Part shown: one piece after another, positions 1 through 8,851 of the stretch
Position numbering within the stretch: position 1 is the first letter of the stretch
Layout: every line of letters begins with the position of its first letter
Assembly (NCBI RefSeq): GCF_003007715.1
Contig: NZ_PXNO01000021.1
Location: forward strand, 434,001-498,000
Direction: 5' to 3'
Length of the DNA stretch: 64,000 nucleotides
Source: Marinobacter shengliensis
GTDB taxonomy: Bacteria > Pseudomonadota > Gammaproteobacteria > Pseudomonadales > Oleiphilaceae
Made by a program: the position numbers and the translations under genes
Notes under the pieces: generated by a model
The model's database searches: none
The model's input: the letters and a program-made list of their open reading frames with translations, nothing else
Told to the model about the DNA's origin: nothing

Positions 1-2
1 AG

Positions 3-530
3 AGCATTACTGTGGGGGCGCGCCATAAACTGACAGATGATGTAACCCTGTTGGCGGGTGCAACATACTCTCGCTGGAGTCGCTTCGAGGAACTGGACAT
101 CATTAGCCGTGACCCTAATGGAGAGATCGCGGGCGTTCCGGGTGCGGTGATTAGCCACACTACGGAAAAGTGGGGTAATACCTGGCAATTCAATGTTGGT
201 GGGATATGGCAAGCTACCCCGGCCTGGGCTTTCAAAGCAGGCTATGCCTATGACGAATCACCAGTTGGTGAGTACGTTACCGCCCGTATTCCGTCAACGG
301 ATCGTCACTGGCTGACACTGGGAACCCAGTGGAAAGACGTCAATAGTGGCTGGACGGTTGATGCAGCAGTCGGGACCCTGATTTTTGACGGCAACGCCAA
401 AGTAGACGAAGTGTTCTATCAGCATGAGAATCCGACTCAGCAAGATCCGAACTTCGGTGCATCCAACTATCAGGCGGAATACGACCTGAGCGCCTGGAGC
501 GCCGCCATCGAGTTCAGCAAGGCCTTCTAA
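3..530 (+). CDS. OmpP1/FadL-family outer membrane transporter, 5' end outside window
   Basis: The last 176 residues or so of a FadL-type outer membrane beta-barrel, which lets hydrophobic compounds such as long-chain fatty acids into the cell. The frame is open to the window edge, so the start, signal peptide and hatch domain are missing. Visible are alternating amphipathic strands rich in Tyr and Trp (for example WQFNVGGIWQ and AFKAGYAYDESP) and a C-terminal Phe (EFSKAF), the usual end of an outer membrane barrel. The AYDESP turn before the last strands is typical of FadL homologues. It is not a copy of the two FadL-like porins at 26.5 and 31.3 kb, whose C-terminal parts differ. Confidence 0.85.
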   Translation, partial: SITVGARHKLTDDVTLLAGATYSRWSRFEELDIISRDPNGEIAGVPGAVISHTTEKWGNTWQFNVGGIWQATPAWAFKAGYAYDESPVGEYVTARIPSTDRHWLTLGTQWKDVNSGWTVDAAVGTLIFDGNAKVDEVFYQHENPTQQDPNFGASNYQAEYDLSAWSAAIEFSKAF

Positions 531-569
531 GCGGCTGTCCTTCTCGATAGCTGATCCGGCCAGTCCGGG

Positions 570-923
570 TCAGCCTACCACCTGACCACGATAGATAACC
601 TGTTTCTTCCGTGGTCGGGCCTCTTCCCCGCCTGCCTCCTCCTCTGAACCAGCAATCTCCTGCCCGCGATAAGTTTTGGCAGCGGCTGGCGCTGCATCTA
701 TCTGCCCCAGCTCCGGCACCCTCTGTTTAAGCGCTTCCCAGGTATGCACCAGATGCTTCGATCGGGTTTTACCTGCGTATTCAGCCAAGTGCTCCGCAAG
801 GTGGTCTTCGTTCAGGTGGAGCTTTACCCCGAATTCAGACTGAATCAGCCGGCGGCACTGTTGCACCAGTTTCAGGTGGGATGGGTCGAATAACCAGTTG
901 CGTTCATTCGCTACGGAATTCAT
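570..923 (-). CDS. Hypothetical protein with two YRGQ motifs
   Basis: Unrecognised protein of 117 residues, predicted cytoplasmic. The start chosen is the ATG at 923 because GAGG lies about seven bases upstream; the frame runs open further up to 962. The first 70 residues look helical (FDPSHLKLVQQCRRLIQSEF). The last 45 are acidic and then basic low-complexity sequence containing YRGQEI and, at the very end, YRGQVVG, a short duplicated motif. It is convergent with the FadL-type gene and shares its strand with polA but lies 157 bp downstream of it. No function is proposed. Confidence 0.6.
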   Translation of the reverse strand: MNSVANERNWLFDPSHLKLVQQCRRLIQSEFGVKLHLNEDHLAEHLAEYAGKTRSKHLVHTWEALKQRVPELGQIDAAPAAAKTYRGQEIAGSEEEAGGEEARPRKKQVIYRGQVVG

Positions 924-1119
924 GGAAAGGCCTCGCATCGCTGTCACGGCATAGGGCATCAAAGAGCCCAGACCCTCAGATCTGTGCAGTTTTCGTGCCG
1001 TGATCGGGAGGCGCTTGAACGTAGCGGGAAGGCGGAGTGAAGGGGGAAGGGTGCCCTGTCATTGTGCTTTTCCAGTGAAAATGAACAAAAACAGGGCGTT
1101 ATCGGGTTAGGTTTCAGGT

Positions 1120-3852
1120 CTAGTGAGCTTGGTCCCAGTTGTCGCCAGTGCCGGCTTCTACCAGTAACGGTACGTCCAGCTTGGCGGCAGCCTGCATTCG
1201 CTGCACCAGGCCCTTGCGCACGGTCTCCAGAGCCTCTTCCCGCACTTCGATGATCAGTTCATCGTGCACCTGCATGGTCATCCAGGCATCGTCGGCATGC
1301 TCTGTGTGCAGCCACTGGTCCACATCGATCATCGCCCGCTTGATTATGTCGGCAGCGGTCCCCTGCATGGGCGCGTTGATTGCGGTGCGCTCGGCAGCCT
1401 GTTGCAGCTGTTTGTTCCGGGCGTTGATCTCCGGCAGGTACAGGCGGCGGCCGTACAGGGTTTCCACGTAGCCATCGTCGTGGGCCTGTTTGCGGATGTT
1501 ATCCATGTATTTGAGTACGCCCGGGTAACGTTCGAAATAGCGGTCGATGTATTCCTGGGCGGTCTTGCGGTCGACCTCCAGCTGGCGGGCCAGGCCGAAA
1601 GCAGACATGCCGTAGATAAGGCCAAAGTTGATGGCTTTGGCGCTGCGGCGTTGGTCGGAGCTGACCTCGATCAGGCTCACGCCGAAGACCTCGGCGGCGG
1701 TGGCTTTGTGAATGTCTTCACCATGTTCGAAGGCCCTCAGCAGGCCCTTGTCGCCAGACAGATGCGCCATGATTCGCAGCTCTATCTGGGAATAGTCCGC
1801 CGCCAACAGTTTGTAGCCTTCCGGCGCGATGAAGGCCTGGCGAATGCGGCGGCCTTCCGGAGTGCGGATAGGAATGTTCTGCAGGTTCGGCTCGGAGGAC
1901 GACAGGCGCCCCGTGGCAGTCACCGCCTGATGGTAGGAGGTGTGTACACGGCCGGTGCGGTGATGGATCAGCTCTGGCAGGGTGTCCGTGTAGGTGGACT
2001 TCAACTTGCTCAGGCTGCGGTGCTCTACAATCAGTCGGGGCAGTTCGTGTTCATGGGCCAGTTCCTGCAATACTGGCTCGGCGGTGGAGGGTGCACCCTT
2101 CGGAGTTTTCTTGATCACGCGCAGGCCGAACTTGTCGTACAGAATGGCCTGCAGCTGCTTGGTGGAGCCCAGGTTGAAGCTTTCGCCGGCCACCTCGTGG
2201 GCCTCTTTCTCCAGTTCCGCCATGCGCTCGGCCAGTTCCTGGCTGTGCTGGCGCAGGGTGCTGGCGCTAATCAGAGTGCCTCTTTGTTCCATGCGTGACA
2301 GCACCGGTACCAGCGGCAGGTCGATCTCCCGGTACACCGATTCCAGCTTGCCGGTTTCTTTCAGTTTCGGGCTCAAAATCTGGTGCAGGCGAAGGGTAAT
2401 GTCGGCGTCTTCGGCTGCGTAGGGGCCTGCTTTCTCCAGATTAATCTGGTTGAAGGTGAGCTGCTTGGCGCCCTTGCCGGCGATGGATTCGTAGGTGATG
2501 GTCTGCTCACCGAGGTATTCTAGGGCCAGGCTATCCATGTCGTGGCGGGTGGCCACTGAGTTGAGTACATAGGACTCCACCATGGTGTCGTCGCCGATGC
2601 CCTCCAGCTGGATACCATGGTTGGCGAGCACGTTCTTGTCGTACTTCAGGTTCTGGCCGATCTTGTTCACGTCCGGGCTTTCCAGCAGGGGTTTGAGCTG
2701 GTTGAGCACATGGTCGCGGTCCAGTTGATCCGGTGCCCCCATGTAATCGTGGCCCAGAGGTACATAGGCCGCTTCCCCCGGCTCGATAGCAAAAGACACA
2801 CCCACGATTTCGGCGTCCATATAGCGCAGGCTGGTGGTTTCGGTGTCGAAAGCGAATTGGTCGGCGGCTTTCAGTCGTTGCAGCCAGGTATCCAGCTCTT
2901 CCTGCTCGGTAACCACGGAATACTGTTTCTCTGCCGGTTTTGCGGATTCCTGCTCGGTGGAGCGCTCACGTTGGTCGCTGGCGGAACCTTCGGTGTTCTC
3001 CAACTCAGCAATCCAGCTTCGGAATTCGTATTCCTTGAACAGTTCCAGCAGGGAATTGTCGTCCTGTTCCCGCTCCTGCAGATCTTCCAGGCCGAAGTCC
3101 AGGTCGACATCCAGGCGTATGGTGGCCAGTTCCCGGCTCAGGGGCAGGGTGCCGGTGGCTTCCCGCAGGTATTCACCGATCTTGCCTTTGATCTCGTCGG
3201 CGTGTTCGATCAGGTTGTCGAGATCGTTGTAAGTCTGCAGCCATTTCACCGCGGTTTTCGGGCCACATTTGTTCACGCCCGGAATGTTATCCACCTTGTC
3301 ACCCACCAAGGCCAGGTAGTCGATGATCTGTTCCGGGGTCACCCCGAATTTCTCGATCACCCCCTCCCGATCCATGGCGGTTTCAGTCATGGTATTGATC
3401 AGGGTCACGTGATCGCTCACCAGCTGGGCCATGTCTTTGTCGCCGGTGGAGACCACCACATCGATACCCTTGCTGGTGGCTTCGTAGGCCAGGGTGCCAA
3501 TGACGTCATCGGCCTCCACGCCCGGAACAATCAATAGGGGGAGCCCCATGGCGCGGACGATTTCGTGGATCGGTTCGATCTGAACGGCCAGATCTTCCGG
3601 CATAGGTGGCCGGTTGGCCTTGTACTCTTCATAGATGTCATGGCGGAAGGTTTTGCCTTTGGCATCGAACACCACCACCACCTTGGAGCCGGGGAAATCC
3701 TGCTCAAGACGCCGAAGCATGCTGATAACGCCCTTGATGGCTCCGGTCGGATGGTTTTTGCTGGTAGTCAGTGGTGGCAGCGCATGGTAAGCGCGAAACA
3801 GGTAGGACGATCCGTCAACAAGAACCACGGGTGGGGTCTTTTTCTCAGTCAT
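1120..3852 (-). CDS. polA: DNA polymerase I
   Basis: Family A DNA polymerase of 910 residues, the usual full length, for Okazaki fragment processing and repair synthesis. The N-terminal 5'-3' exonuclease domain covers about residues 1-300 (VLVDGSSYLFRAYHALP near the start; VSTGDKDMAQLV). A 3'-5' proofreading domain follows, with intact acidic motifs (FDTETTSL; YAAEDADIT). The polymerase domain carries motif A (DYSQIELR), motif B (RRSAKAINFGLIYG) and motif C (QVHDELI). The start at 3852 is chosen because the protein aligns from MTEKK; about 60 upstream codons in frame do not resemble the family. It is divergent from the DUF2782 gene, 85 bp apart. Confidence 0.97.
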   Translation of the reverse strand: MTEKKTPPVVLVDGSSYLFRAYHALPPLTTSKNHPTGAIKGVISMLRRLEQDFPGSKVVVVFDAKGKTFRHDIYEEYKANRPPMPEDLAVQIEPIHEIVRAMGLPLLIVPGVEADDVIGTLAYEATSKGIDVVVSTGDKDMAQLVSDHVTLINTMTETAMDREGVIEKFGVTPEQIIDYLALVGDKVDNIPGVNKCGPKTAVKWLQTYNDLDNLIEHADEIKGKIGEYLREATGTLPLSRELATIRLDVDLDFGLEDLQEREQDDNSLLELFKEYEFRSWIAELENTEGSASDQRERSTEQESAKPAEKQYSVVTEQEELDTWLQRLKAADQFAFDTETTSLRYMDAEIVGVSFAIEPGEAAYVPLGHDYMGAPDQLDRDHVLNQLKPLLESPDVNKIGQNLKYDKNVLANHGIQLEGIGDDTMVESYVLNSVATRHDMDSLALEYLGEQTITYESIAGKGAKQLTFNQINLEKAGPYAAEDADITLRLHQILSPKLKETGKLESVYREIDLPLVPVLSRMEQRGTLISASTLRQHSQELAERMAELEKEAHEVAGESFNLGSTKQLQAILYDKFGLRVIKKTPKGAPSTAEPVLQELAHEHELPRLIVEHRSLSKLKSTYTDTLPELIHHRTGRVHTSYHQAVTATGRLSSSEPNLQNIPIRTPEGRRIRQAFIAPEGYKLLAADYSQIELRIMAHLSGDKGLLRAFEHGEDIHKATAAEVFGVSLIEVSSDQRRSAKAINFGLIYGMSAFGLARQLEVDRKTAQEYIDRYFERYPGVLKYMDNIRKQAHDDGYVETLYGRRLYLPEINARNKQLQQAAERTAINAPMQGTAADIIKRAMIDVDQWLHTEHADDAWMTMQVHDELIIEVREEALETVRKGLVQRMQAAAKLDVPLLVEAGTGDNWDQAH

Positions 3853-3937
3853 ATCAAAGCCGGTCCGGAATCTGATTGAAGCGTGGGTTGGCTTGTGCAA
3901 CTCTAGCCAGAAAGATGAACGAAAGGGTACCACGAAA

Positions 3938-4273
3938 ATGAAACGAATCGCCTGTTCCGCCATGTTGGCTGGGCTTGTGTCATTACCGGTGATGGCGCAG
4001 CAAGAAGGCTCGCTGGATGCCACCCCGGTGGTCACGCCCCAGGAGCCTGTGGTTATTTCCGATTACCAGCCCCCGGAAGGCGGGCCGGAAATTGTGATCC
4101 GGCCGGGGGAGAATGAAGTGTTCTATGAATACCGCGTGAATGGCCAGCTTATGGAAATCAAGGTGGTGCCTAACGTCGGGCCCGAATACTACCTGGTGCC
4201 ATCTGGTGGTGGCTGGATACAGGACACTGAGTCTGACCTGCTGATTCCAAGCTGGGTGATCTTCCGCTGGTAA
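3938..4273 (+). CDS. DUF2782 small periplasmic protein
   Basis: Protein of 111 residues with a signal peptide (MKRIACSAMLAGLVSLPVMA, cleavage likely at VMA-QQ) and a small basic and aromatic C-terminal domain ending in PSWVIFRW. The conserved body (EIVIRPGENEVFYEYRVNG, MEIKVVP, GPEYYLVP) matches the DUF2782 family that often lies beside polA in pseudomonads. The function of the family is unknown. The ATG at 3938 is preferred over one 15 codons upstream because it begins the signal peptide. Confidence 0.8.
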   Translation: MKRIACSAMLAGLVSLPVMAQQEGSLDATPVVTPQEPVVISDYQPPEGGPEIVIRPGENEVFYEYRVNGQLMEIKVVPNVGPEYYLVPSGGGWIQDTESDLLIPSWVIFRW

Positions 4274-4294
4274 CCTGGCACCTTTCCTTTGCGC

Positions 4295-4792
4295 TCAGAT
4301 CAGGTTGACTTCCACCGGGTCTGAGCGTCGGCTTTCAAGCCCATCCACATCGACCGTCGTAATCGAGAACTCGTAGGCGCCGGGGGGCATGTCCTCAAGG
4401 CGGTAACGGGTTGTGCTGGCATCGTTCAGCGGAATGATATTGAAATCATTCTTGTGCTTCATCCGGTAATAGATGCGATACCCAGAGATCTGGCCCGGTG
4501 CCAGTGACGAGCCATCTTCGCGGGTCATCGGTGGGTTCCAGGCCAGGGTGCGGGGGCTTCCGGTATTATCCGCAGGATACTGACTCTCCTTTGCCGTGGG
4601 CGATTGCCCCAGTGTGGCCAGGAGGTTTGATTGTGCTTGTTTCAGCCGGGCATCTGAGACTTCCGAGGCGCGCTGTGTGTCGAGTTTGCTGGCGCGAGTG
4701 TCTTCCTGACAGCCAGTGATCATGGAGGAAAGGGCAATAATCAGAAGGCAAAGCGCAGCCTGGCCGGGCAGGGGTGGCAGTAGAATTTTCAT
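4295..4792 (-). CDS. Lipoprotein with one fibronectin type III-like domain
   Basis: Predicted lipoprotein of 165 residues. The signal sequence ends in a lipobox (ITGC) near residue 28 of the chosen start. The C-terminal 95 residues look like a single fibronectin type III fold: TLAWNPP, then ISGYRIYYRM, then YRLEDMPPGAYEFSITTVD and VDGLESRRSDPVEV. Such domains usually mediate protein or carbohydrate contacts at the cell surface. The start at 4792 begins the signal peptide; 30 codons further upstream are open but do not look coding. It is convergent with the DUF2782 gene. Confidence 0.7.
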   Translation of the reverse strand: MKILLPPLPGQAALCLLIIALSSMITGCQEDTRASKLDTQRASEVSDARLKQAQSNLLATLGQSPTAKESQYPADNTGSPRTLAWNPPMTREDGSSLAPGQISGYRIYYRMKHKNDFNIIPLNDASTTRYRLEDMPPGAYEFSITTVDVDGLESRRSDPVEVNLI

Positions 4793-5060
4793 GGTCAACT
4801 CGCATACGGAGCCGTGGAAGGCTCTCTGGTTACTGATCGTATGGAGCCTGAATAAAACCGGGAGACGGGCTACCTGAAACAAGATGCGATTATGCCAGCC
4901 GCTACCTTTCGATCAAGTGAACAATCTGTAAAAACCGAAAACTGGTTTTAGTATGAACATTCTAATTTTTATCCGTACCTTGGCAGGTGAAAGTTACCAA
5001 AGGCACGCAGAAGCGAGGGCTTGTGGTGCCGAAACGATCCTAATATCAAGGAGAACTACC

Positions 5061-5477
5061 ATGGGTAAACTTAAATCCTACCAGGAACAACTGCAGGACA
5101 TCGTTGAGAAAGGCATCAACGCCGCGGAAGAGCAGCAGAAGAAGCTGGCTTCCAAGCCGTTCGATTACGCAGAGAAGCTGGAAGCGGAAGCCCGCGAATA
5201 CAGCGTCAAGACCCTGCGCAAGCGTTACACTGGTTACTCCGAGAACCTGTTCGAGCAGCTGCGTAGCCTGAACAGCCGTTTCGGCAACTTTGCGGCCGAA
5301 CTGGTTGCCAAGCTGGAGAAAGAAGCTGCAGAAGGCGCTGACGCCGTTTCCGGCGCCGCCGAAGACGTTGCGGAAGCAGCCCAGGATGCCAAGAAGTCAG
5401 TCACTGCCAAGAAGCCGGCCGCTCGTAAGCCTGCGGCTCGCAAGACGGCAGCCAAGAAGGAAACAGCTTCCGCCTGA
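5061..5477 (+). CDS. Phasin-like protein with histone H1-like Lys/Ala tail
   Basis: Protein of 138 residues preceded by a strong Shine-Dalgarno (AAGGAG, 7 bases before ATG). Residues 1-100 are almost entirely amphipathic helix (YQEQLQDIVEKGINAAEEQQ, LFEQLRSLNSRFGNF), as in phasins that coat polyhydroxyalkanoate granules. The last 35 residues are Lys/Ala/Pro repeats (KKPAARKPAARKTAAKK) like those in AlgP/AlgR3 and PhaF, which bind DNA. A PhaF-type role linking granules to the nucleoid is plausible but not shown, since no pha genes are nearby. A strong hairpin terminator follows. Confidence 0.6.
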   Translation: MGKLKSYQEQLQDIVEKGINAAEEQQKKLASKPFDYAEKLEAEAREYSVKTLRKRYTGYSENLFEQLRSLNSRFGNFAAELVAKLEKEAAEGADAVSGAAEDVAEAAQDAKKSVTAKKPAARKPAARKTAAKKETASA

Positions 5478-5498
5478 TCATAACGGCGAGCTGTAACT

Positions 5499-5530
5499 AC
5501 AAAGGGCGCTCTGGTGAGCGCCCTTTGTCA
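5499..5530. terminator. Rho-independent terminator, bidirectional
   Basis: A 12-bp perfect stem (ACAAAGGGCGCT with AGCGCCCTTTGT) and a 6-base loop follow the phasin-like gene. It also faces the end of the DUF4124 gene on the other strand, so it may serve both convergent genes. Confidence 0.8.
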
Positions 5531-5549
5531 TTTCCGCTAACACAAACGT

Positions 5550-6191
5550 TTATTCCGGCTCCAGGGGGAGTGTCCGCTCCTGGCCAGTAACGACTTCCAA
5601 TCTTTTGATATCCGCCTCAAATTCCTTTTTCATCGCACTGATGTCTTGTTGTTGGGCGGCAATCTCCCGTTCCACGTCACGGATCTGTGACTCCAGCCGA
5701 CGAATCCGTTCCAGGGTAGCTTCCGGAATATCCCTGCCGGCCCGCTCCATATCGGCTGCCCGGCTTTGCTCGTTGTCAAGTTGACTGGAAATCACGGAAA
5801 TATTGCCGCGCTTTAACTGGATGATCCCTTCCAGCTCGCGAATCTTCCGATGCATGGCGCGAACAGCCTGGTCTGGATGGCTGAAGCGCTTCAACAGCTG
5901 GCGATCCTGCTCCTGTTGAATCTCGGCCTGACGTTGGCGCTCTTTTTCCGCTTCCCGGGCGGCGATTTCCTCGGCTGTGGGGGCGGGTGGAATGGTTTCA
6001 ATCACCCGGCCATTGGTGCTGAGGATGTCGTAGCCGCGTTTGGTAGCCTCCTGCGGGATGGTGCTACTGATCACCAGTTGACCGTTGTCATCCGTGTAAC
6101 GATACATATTGGCCTGCACACTGGCGGACAGCAGCAGTCCTGCTGCGGCCAGGCTGGCAATAACCGTTGATTTGGACACACGGTGGTGCAT
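5550..6191 (-). CDS. DUF4124 domain periplasmic protein with coiled coil
   Basis: Exported protein of 213 residues. A signal peptide (residues 1-27, ending SASVQA) precedes a DUF4124 domain (NMYRYTDDNGQLVISSTIPQ...YDIL, residues 28-60). A long Glu/Gln/Arg-rich coiled coil fills most of the rest (REAEKERQRQAEIQQEQDRQ; RRLESQIRDVEREIAAQQ). The start lies two bases after the pyrE stop, so the two genes form an operon. The role of DUF4124 is unknown; the coiled coil suggests oligomerisation in the periplasm. Confidence 0.8.
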   Translation of the reverse strand: MHHRVSKSTVIASLAAAGLLLSASVQANMYRYTDDNGQLVISSTIPQEATKRGYDILSTNGRVIETIPPAPTAEEIAAREAEKERQRQAEIQQEQDRQLLKRFSHPDQAVRAMHRKIRELEGIIQLKRGNISVISSQLDNEQSRAADMERAGRDIPEATLERIRRLESQIRDVEREIAAQQQDISAMKKEFEADIKRLEVVTGQERTLPLEPE

Positions 6192-6193
6192 GG

Positions 6194-6832
6194 TCAGACT
6201 CCGTAACGGTCCCGGTAGCTGGCCACTGTTTCCGCGTGACCGGCAAACTCCGGATTGGACTTCAGGTAGTCCAGTACCTGCTCAAGACGAATGATGCTGA
6301 CAACGGGGATGCCGAATTCCTGCTCCACTTCCTGGATGGCGGATAACTCGCCATTGCCTTTCTCCTGCCGGTCCAACGCAATCAGCACGCCGGCGGGCTC
6401 CGCGCCAGCGGCACGAATGAGGTCGATGGATTCCCGAATGGCGGTGCCGGCAGTGATTACGTCATCCACAATCAGTACCTTACCTTGTAGTGGGGCGCCG
6501 ACAATATTGCCACCCTCACCATGATCTTTCTTTTCTTTGCGATTGAAGGCAAACGGTTTGCTGTTACCGTCTGTTGCAAGGGCCATAGCGGTCACTGTGG
6601 CCAACGGAATGCCCTTATAGGCGGGGCCGAAAATAATGTCATAATTCAGGCCGCTGCGTTCGATGGCTGCGGCATAGGCTTTGCTTAGCTGTAACAGGTC
6701 GTTTCCGGTATTGAATAGCCCAGCGTTGAAAAAGTAGGGGCTGGTTCGGCCGGATTTGAGCGTGAACTCTCCAAAGCGCAGAACATTCCGCTCAATGGCA
6801 AACTCGATAAAATTTTGCTGATAGTCGTGCAT
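6194..6832 (-). CDS. pyrE: Orotate phosphoribosyltransferase
   Basis: Enzyme of 212 residues that joins orotate to PRPP to make OMP in pyrimidine synthesis. The PRPP-binding loop is [17 protein letters not shown], and the N-terminal [17 protein letters not shown] and [12 protein letters not shown] are typical of PyrE. The length is normal. It is divergent from crc across about 80 bp, as in Pseudomonas, and is followed by the DUF4124 gene in the same operon. Confidence 0.97.
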   Translation of the reverse strand: MHDYQQNFIEFAIERNVLRFGEFTLKSGRTSPYFFNAGLFNTGNDLLQLSKAYAAAIERSGLNYDIIFGPAYKGIPLATVTAMALATDGNSKPFAFNRKEKKDHGEGGNIVGAPLQGKVLIVDDVITAGTAIRESIDLIRAAGAEPAGVLIALDRQEKGNGELSAIQEVEQEFGIPVVSIIRLEQVLDYLKSNPEFAGHAETVASYRDRYGV

Positions 6833-6913
6833 GGCAAGGCTTCTGGCGGGGTTTGATCTTTAATTAAAGCGTAAAACCGGTATCATACACACAAACCGAA
6901 TCAGGGAACATGT

Positions 6914-7720
6914 ATGCGGGTAGTTACAATCAGCGTCAATGGTCTTGAACAGGCCGTTGAGAAGGGTTTTTTTGACTGGCTTGCAGAGCAGGACGCTGAT
7001 GTCGTCTGTGTGCAGGACCACCGCATGCGTGCCTATGAAGTAGAAGACAAAAACCTGATTCCGGAAGGCTATGAGGCTTACTTTATTGATGGTGAGTTGA
7101 ACGAACACGGTGGTGTGGGTATCTACACTCGCCATTTTCCGAAGGCCATCATGTACGGGTTTGCTAATGAGCAGGCAGACCGCGAAGGTCGCTTTATCCA
7201 GGCGGATTTCGACAAGGTCTCCGTGGCCTGCGTGCTGGCGCCCTGCGCCCTTGGTCGGGAGGACGAGCTGATTGGCGAAGACGACCTGACCGTGCTCGAC
7301 CACAAAGACGAGTTCATGGAAGCCTTTGGCCTGCATATGCAGAAGACCCTGCGCAAGCGTCGTCAGTTTATTTTCTGCGCCAATCTGCAGACCGCCCACC
7401 ACGTGACGGACGCCAGCCCGCTGTACCACAAGACGGATTTTTCCGGTTTCCTGCCCCATGAGCGTGCATGGCTTGATCGCCTGTTTGATGAGATGGGCTG
7501 CATTGATGGTTTCCGGGAAATCAACAAGCAGAGCAATCAGTTCACCTGGTGGCCAGAGCAAACCGAGGGTTCCCGCAAGAAGGCGGGTATTCGGGTGGAT
7601 TATCAGTTGTTGACGCCGGGTATTCGCAAGACCATCCGTGATGGCTGGATTGATGAAGACACCCGTTTCTCTGATCACGCGCCGGTGATCATGGATTACG
7701 ACATCGAAATCGGCCTCTGA
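6914..7720 (+). CDS. crc: Catabolite repression control protein Crc
   Basis: Protein of 268 residues with the exonuclease III fold, placed between pyrE and rph as in Pseudomonas. Compared with E. coli Xth, catalytic residues are lost: Asn7 is Ser (ISVNG), Glu34 is Asp (VQDHR), and the Asp151/Asn153 pair is Asn/Gln (CANLQ). The RVDY and SDHAP motifs remain. This matches Crc, which has no nuclease activity and helps Hfq repress translation of mRNAs with A-rich CA motifs. Its antagonist RNA gene (crcZ) and that gene's activators (cbrA, cbrB) are also in this window. An active nuclease is the less likely alternative. Confidence 0.88.
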   Translation: MRVVTISVNGLEQAVEKGFFDWLAEQDADVVCVQDHRMRAYEVEDKNLIPEGYEAYFIDGELNEHGGVGIYTRHFPKAIMYGFANEQADREGRFIQADFDKVSVACVLAPCALGREDELIGEDDLTVLDHKDEFMEAFGLHMQKTLRKRRQFIFCANLQTAHHVTDASPLYHKTDFSGFLPHERAWLDRLFDEMGCIDGFREINKQSNQFTWWPEQTEGSRKKAGIRVDYQLLTPGIRKTIRDGWIDEDTRFSDHAPVIMDYDIEIGL

Positions 7721-7730
7721 GAAGCGGGGC

Positions 7731-7930
7731 CGCGTGTCCGGAGGGGGAGACCTTTCCGGGACACGCTACGAGCCCCCGCAAGCGGGTCCGGCCAGCAATC
7801 ATAGATTGCTGTCGTTCGTCTGCGCATGAAGCTGCGCTTCATAAACCCTTGCCTCACCCATGTGCGCTCCGCTCCGACCATCCTTGGCCGGAGAGGGTCC
7901 CGGAAAGGTCTCCCCCTCCGAACCCGCTAC
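7731..7930. repeat. Composite palindromic intergenic element
   Basis: About 200 bp between crc and rph made almost wholly of inverted repeats. The outer arms are a 23-bp perfect inverted repeat (7739-7761 and 7898-7920) containing GGGGGAGACC. The left arm lies in its own hairpin (GCGTGTCC at 7732-7739 with GGACACGC at 7759-7766). Inside are CCCGC-AA-GCGGG near 7774-7785, AGCAATC with GATTGCT at 7794-7810, and TGAAG-CTGCG-CTTCA near 7829-7843. No open frame fits. This looks like a REP/MITE-type element or a structured RNA; other copies in the genome would decide. Confidence 0.6.
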
Positions 7931-7950
7931 CTGTGCATCTGGCGTCTAAC

Positions 7951-8667
7951 TTACTCAGCCAGCGCCGCTTTCTGAAGCTCAAACAACTGATCAATCGCCT
8001 TCCGCGCCAACGCCAGCATCGAATCCAGTTCTGACTGCTCAAACGGTGAGCCTTCCGCAGTTCCCTGAATCTCGATGAAGCCGCCCTTGTCGGTCATGAT
8101 AACGTTCATATCGGTTTCCGCTTCGGAATCCTCCGGATAGTCCAGGTCCGCTACCGGCGTGCCTTTGTAAACGCCAACGGAGACCGCTGCCACCATTTGA
8201 ACAAGGGGAGATTTCTTCAGGCGTTTGGTGGCTACCAGGTGGTTCAAGGCGTCAACCAATGCCACGCAGCCACCGGTGATGGCCGCTGTGCGGGTGCCGC
8301 CGTCGGCCTGGATAACGTCGCAGTCGATGGTGATGGAGTGTTCACCCAGGGCGCTCAGGTCTACCGCAGCGCGCAGGCTGCGGCCGATCAGGCGTTGGAT
8401 TTCCACGGTGCGGCCACCCTGTTTGCCGCGGGCAGCTTCGCGGCCCATGCGGCTGCCGGTGGAGCGGGGCAGCATGCCGTACTCGGCGGTGATCCAGCCT
8501 TTGCCTTCACCGCGCAGGAATGGCGGTACCTTGTTCTCAACAGAGGCGGTACAGATGACTTTTGTATCACCGAACTCTACCAGTACCGAGCCTTCGGCAT
8601 GGCGGGTGTAGTTGCGGGTGATGCGGACGTCTCTGGGTTGCTCGGGCGTTCTGCCACTTGGTCGCAT
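7951..8667 (-). CDS. rph: Ribonuclease PH
   Basis: Phosphate-dependent 3'-5' exoribonuclease of 238 residues that trims tRNA 3' ends. It has the family N-terminus ([20 protein letters not shown]), the [16 protein letters not shown] stretch and the conserved [19 protein letters not shown] segment, so it appears full length, unlike the truncated form of E. coli K-12. It is divergent from yicC across 184 bp, the usual arrangement in gammaproteobacteria. Confidence 0.97.
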   Translation of the reverse strand: MRPSGRTPEQPRDVRITRNYTRHAEGSVLVEFGDTKVICTASVENKVPPFLRGEGKGWITAEYGMLPRSTGSRMGREAARGKQGGRTVEIQRLIGRSLRAAVDLSALGEHSITIDCDVIQADGGTRTAAITGGCVALVDALNHLVATKRLKKSPLVQMVAAVSVGVYKGTPVADLDYPEDSEAETDMNVIMTDKGGFIEIQGTAEGSPFEQSELDSMLALARKAIDQLFELQKAALAE

Positions 8668-8851
8668 AGTGTGTCCTGTTTATGAAAATACATGTCCGGG
8701 CGGTGCCGGTCGGAATCGGTGAAAGGTCCGCGAGTATAACACGTAGCAAGCACGGGGCGGTGGGCTTGCCGGGTGATCTTTGGTCGGGTTCGCCGCCCGG
8801 GCAAATACCCTGTTAAACTCGATGCTTCTGTTCATCGGTTATGGAGCCAAT

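Noticed and set aside
1264..2298. A 344-codon open frame antisense to polA
   Set aside because: Lies fully within polA polymerase motifs; no signature and no ribosome binding site.
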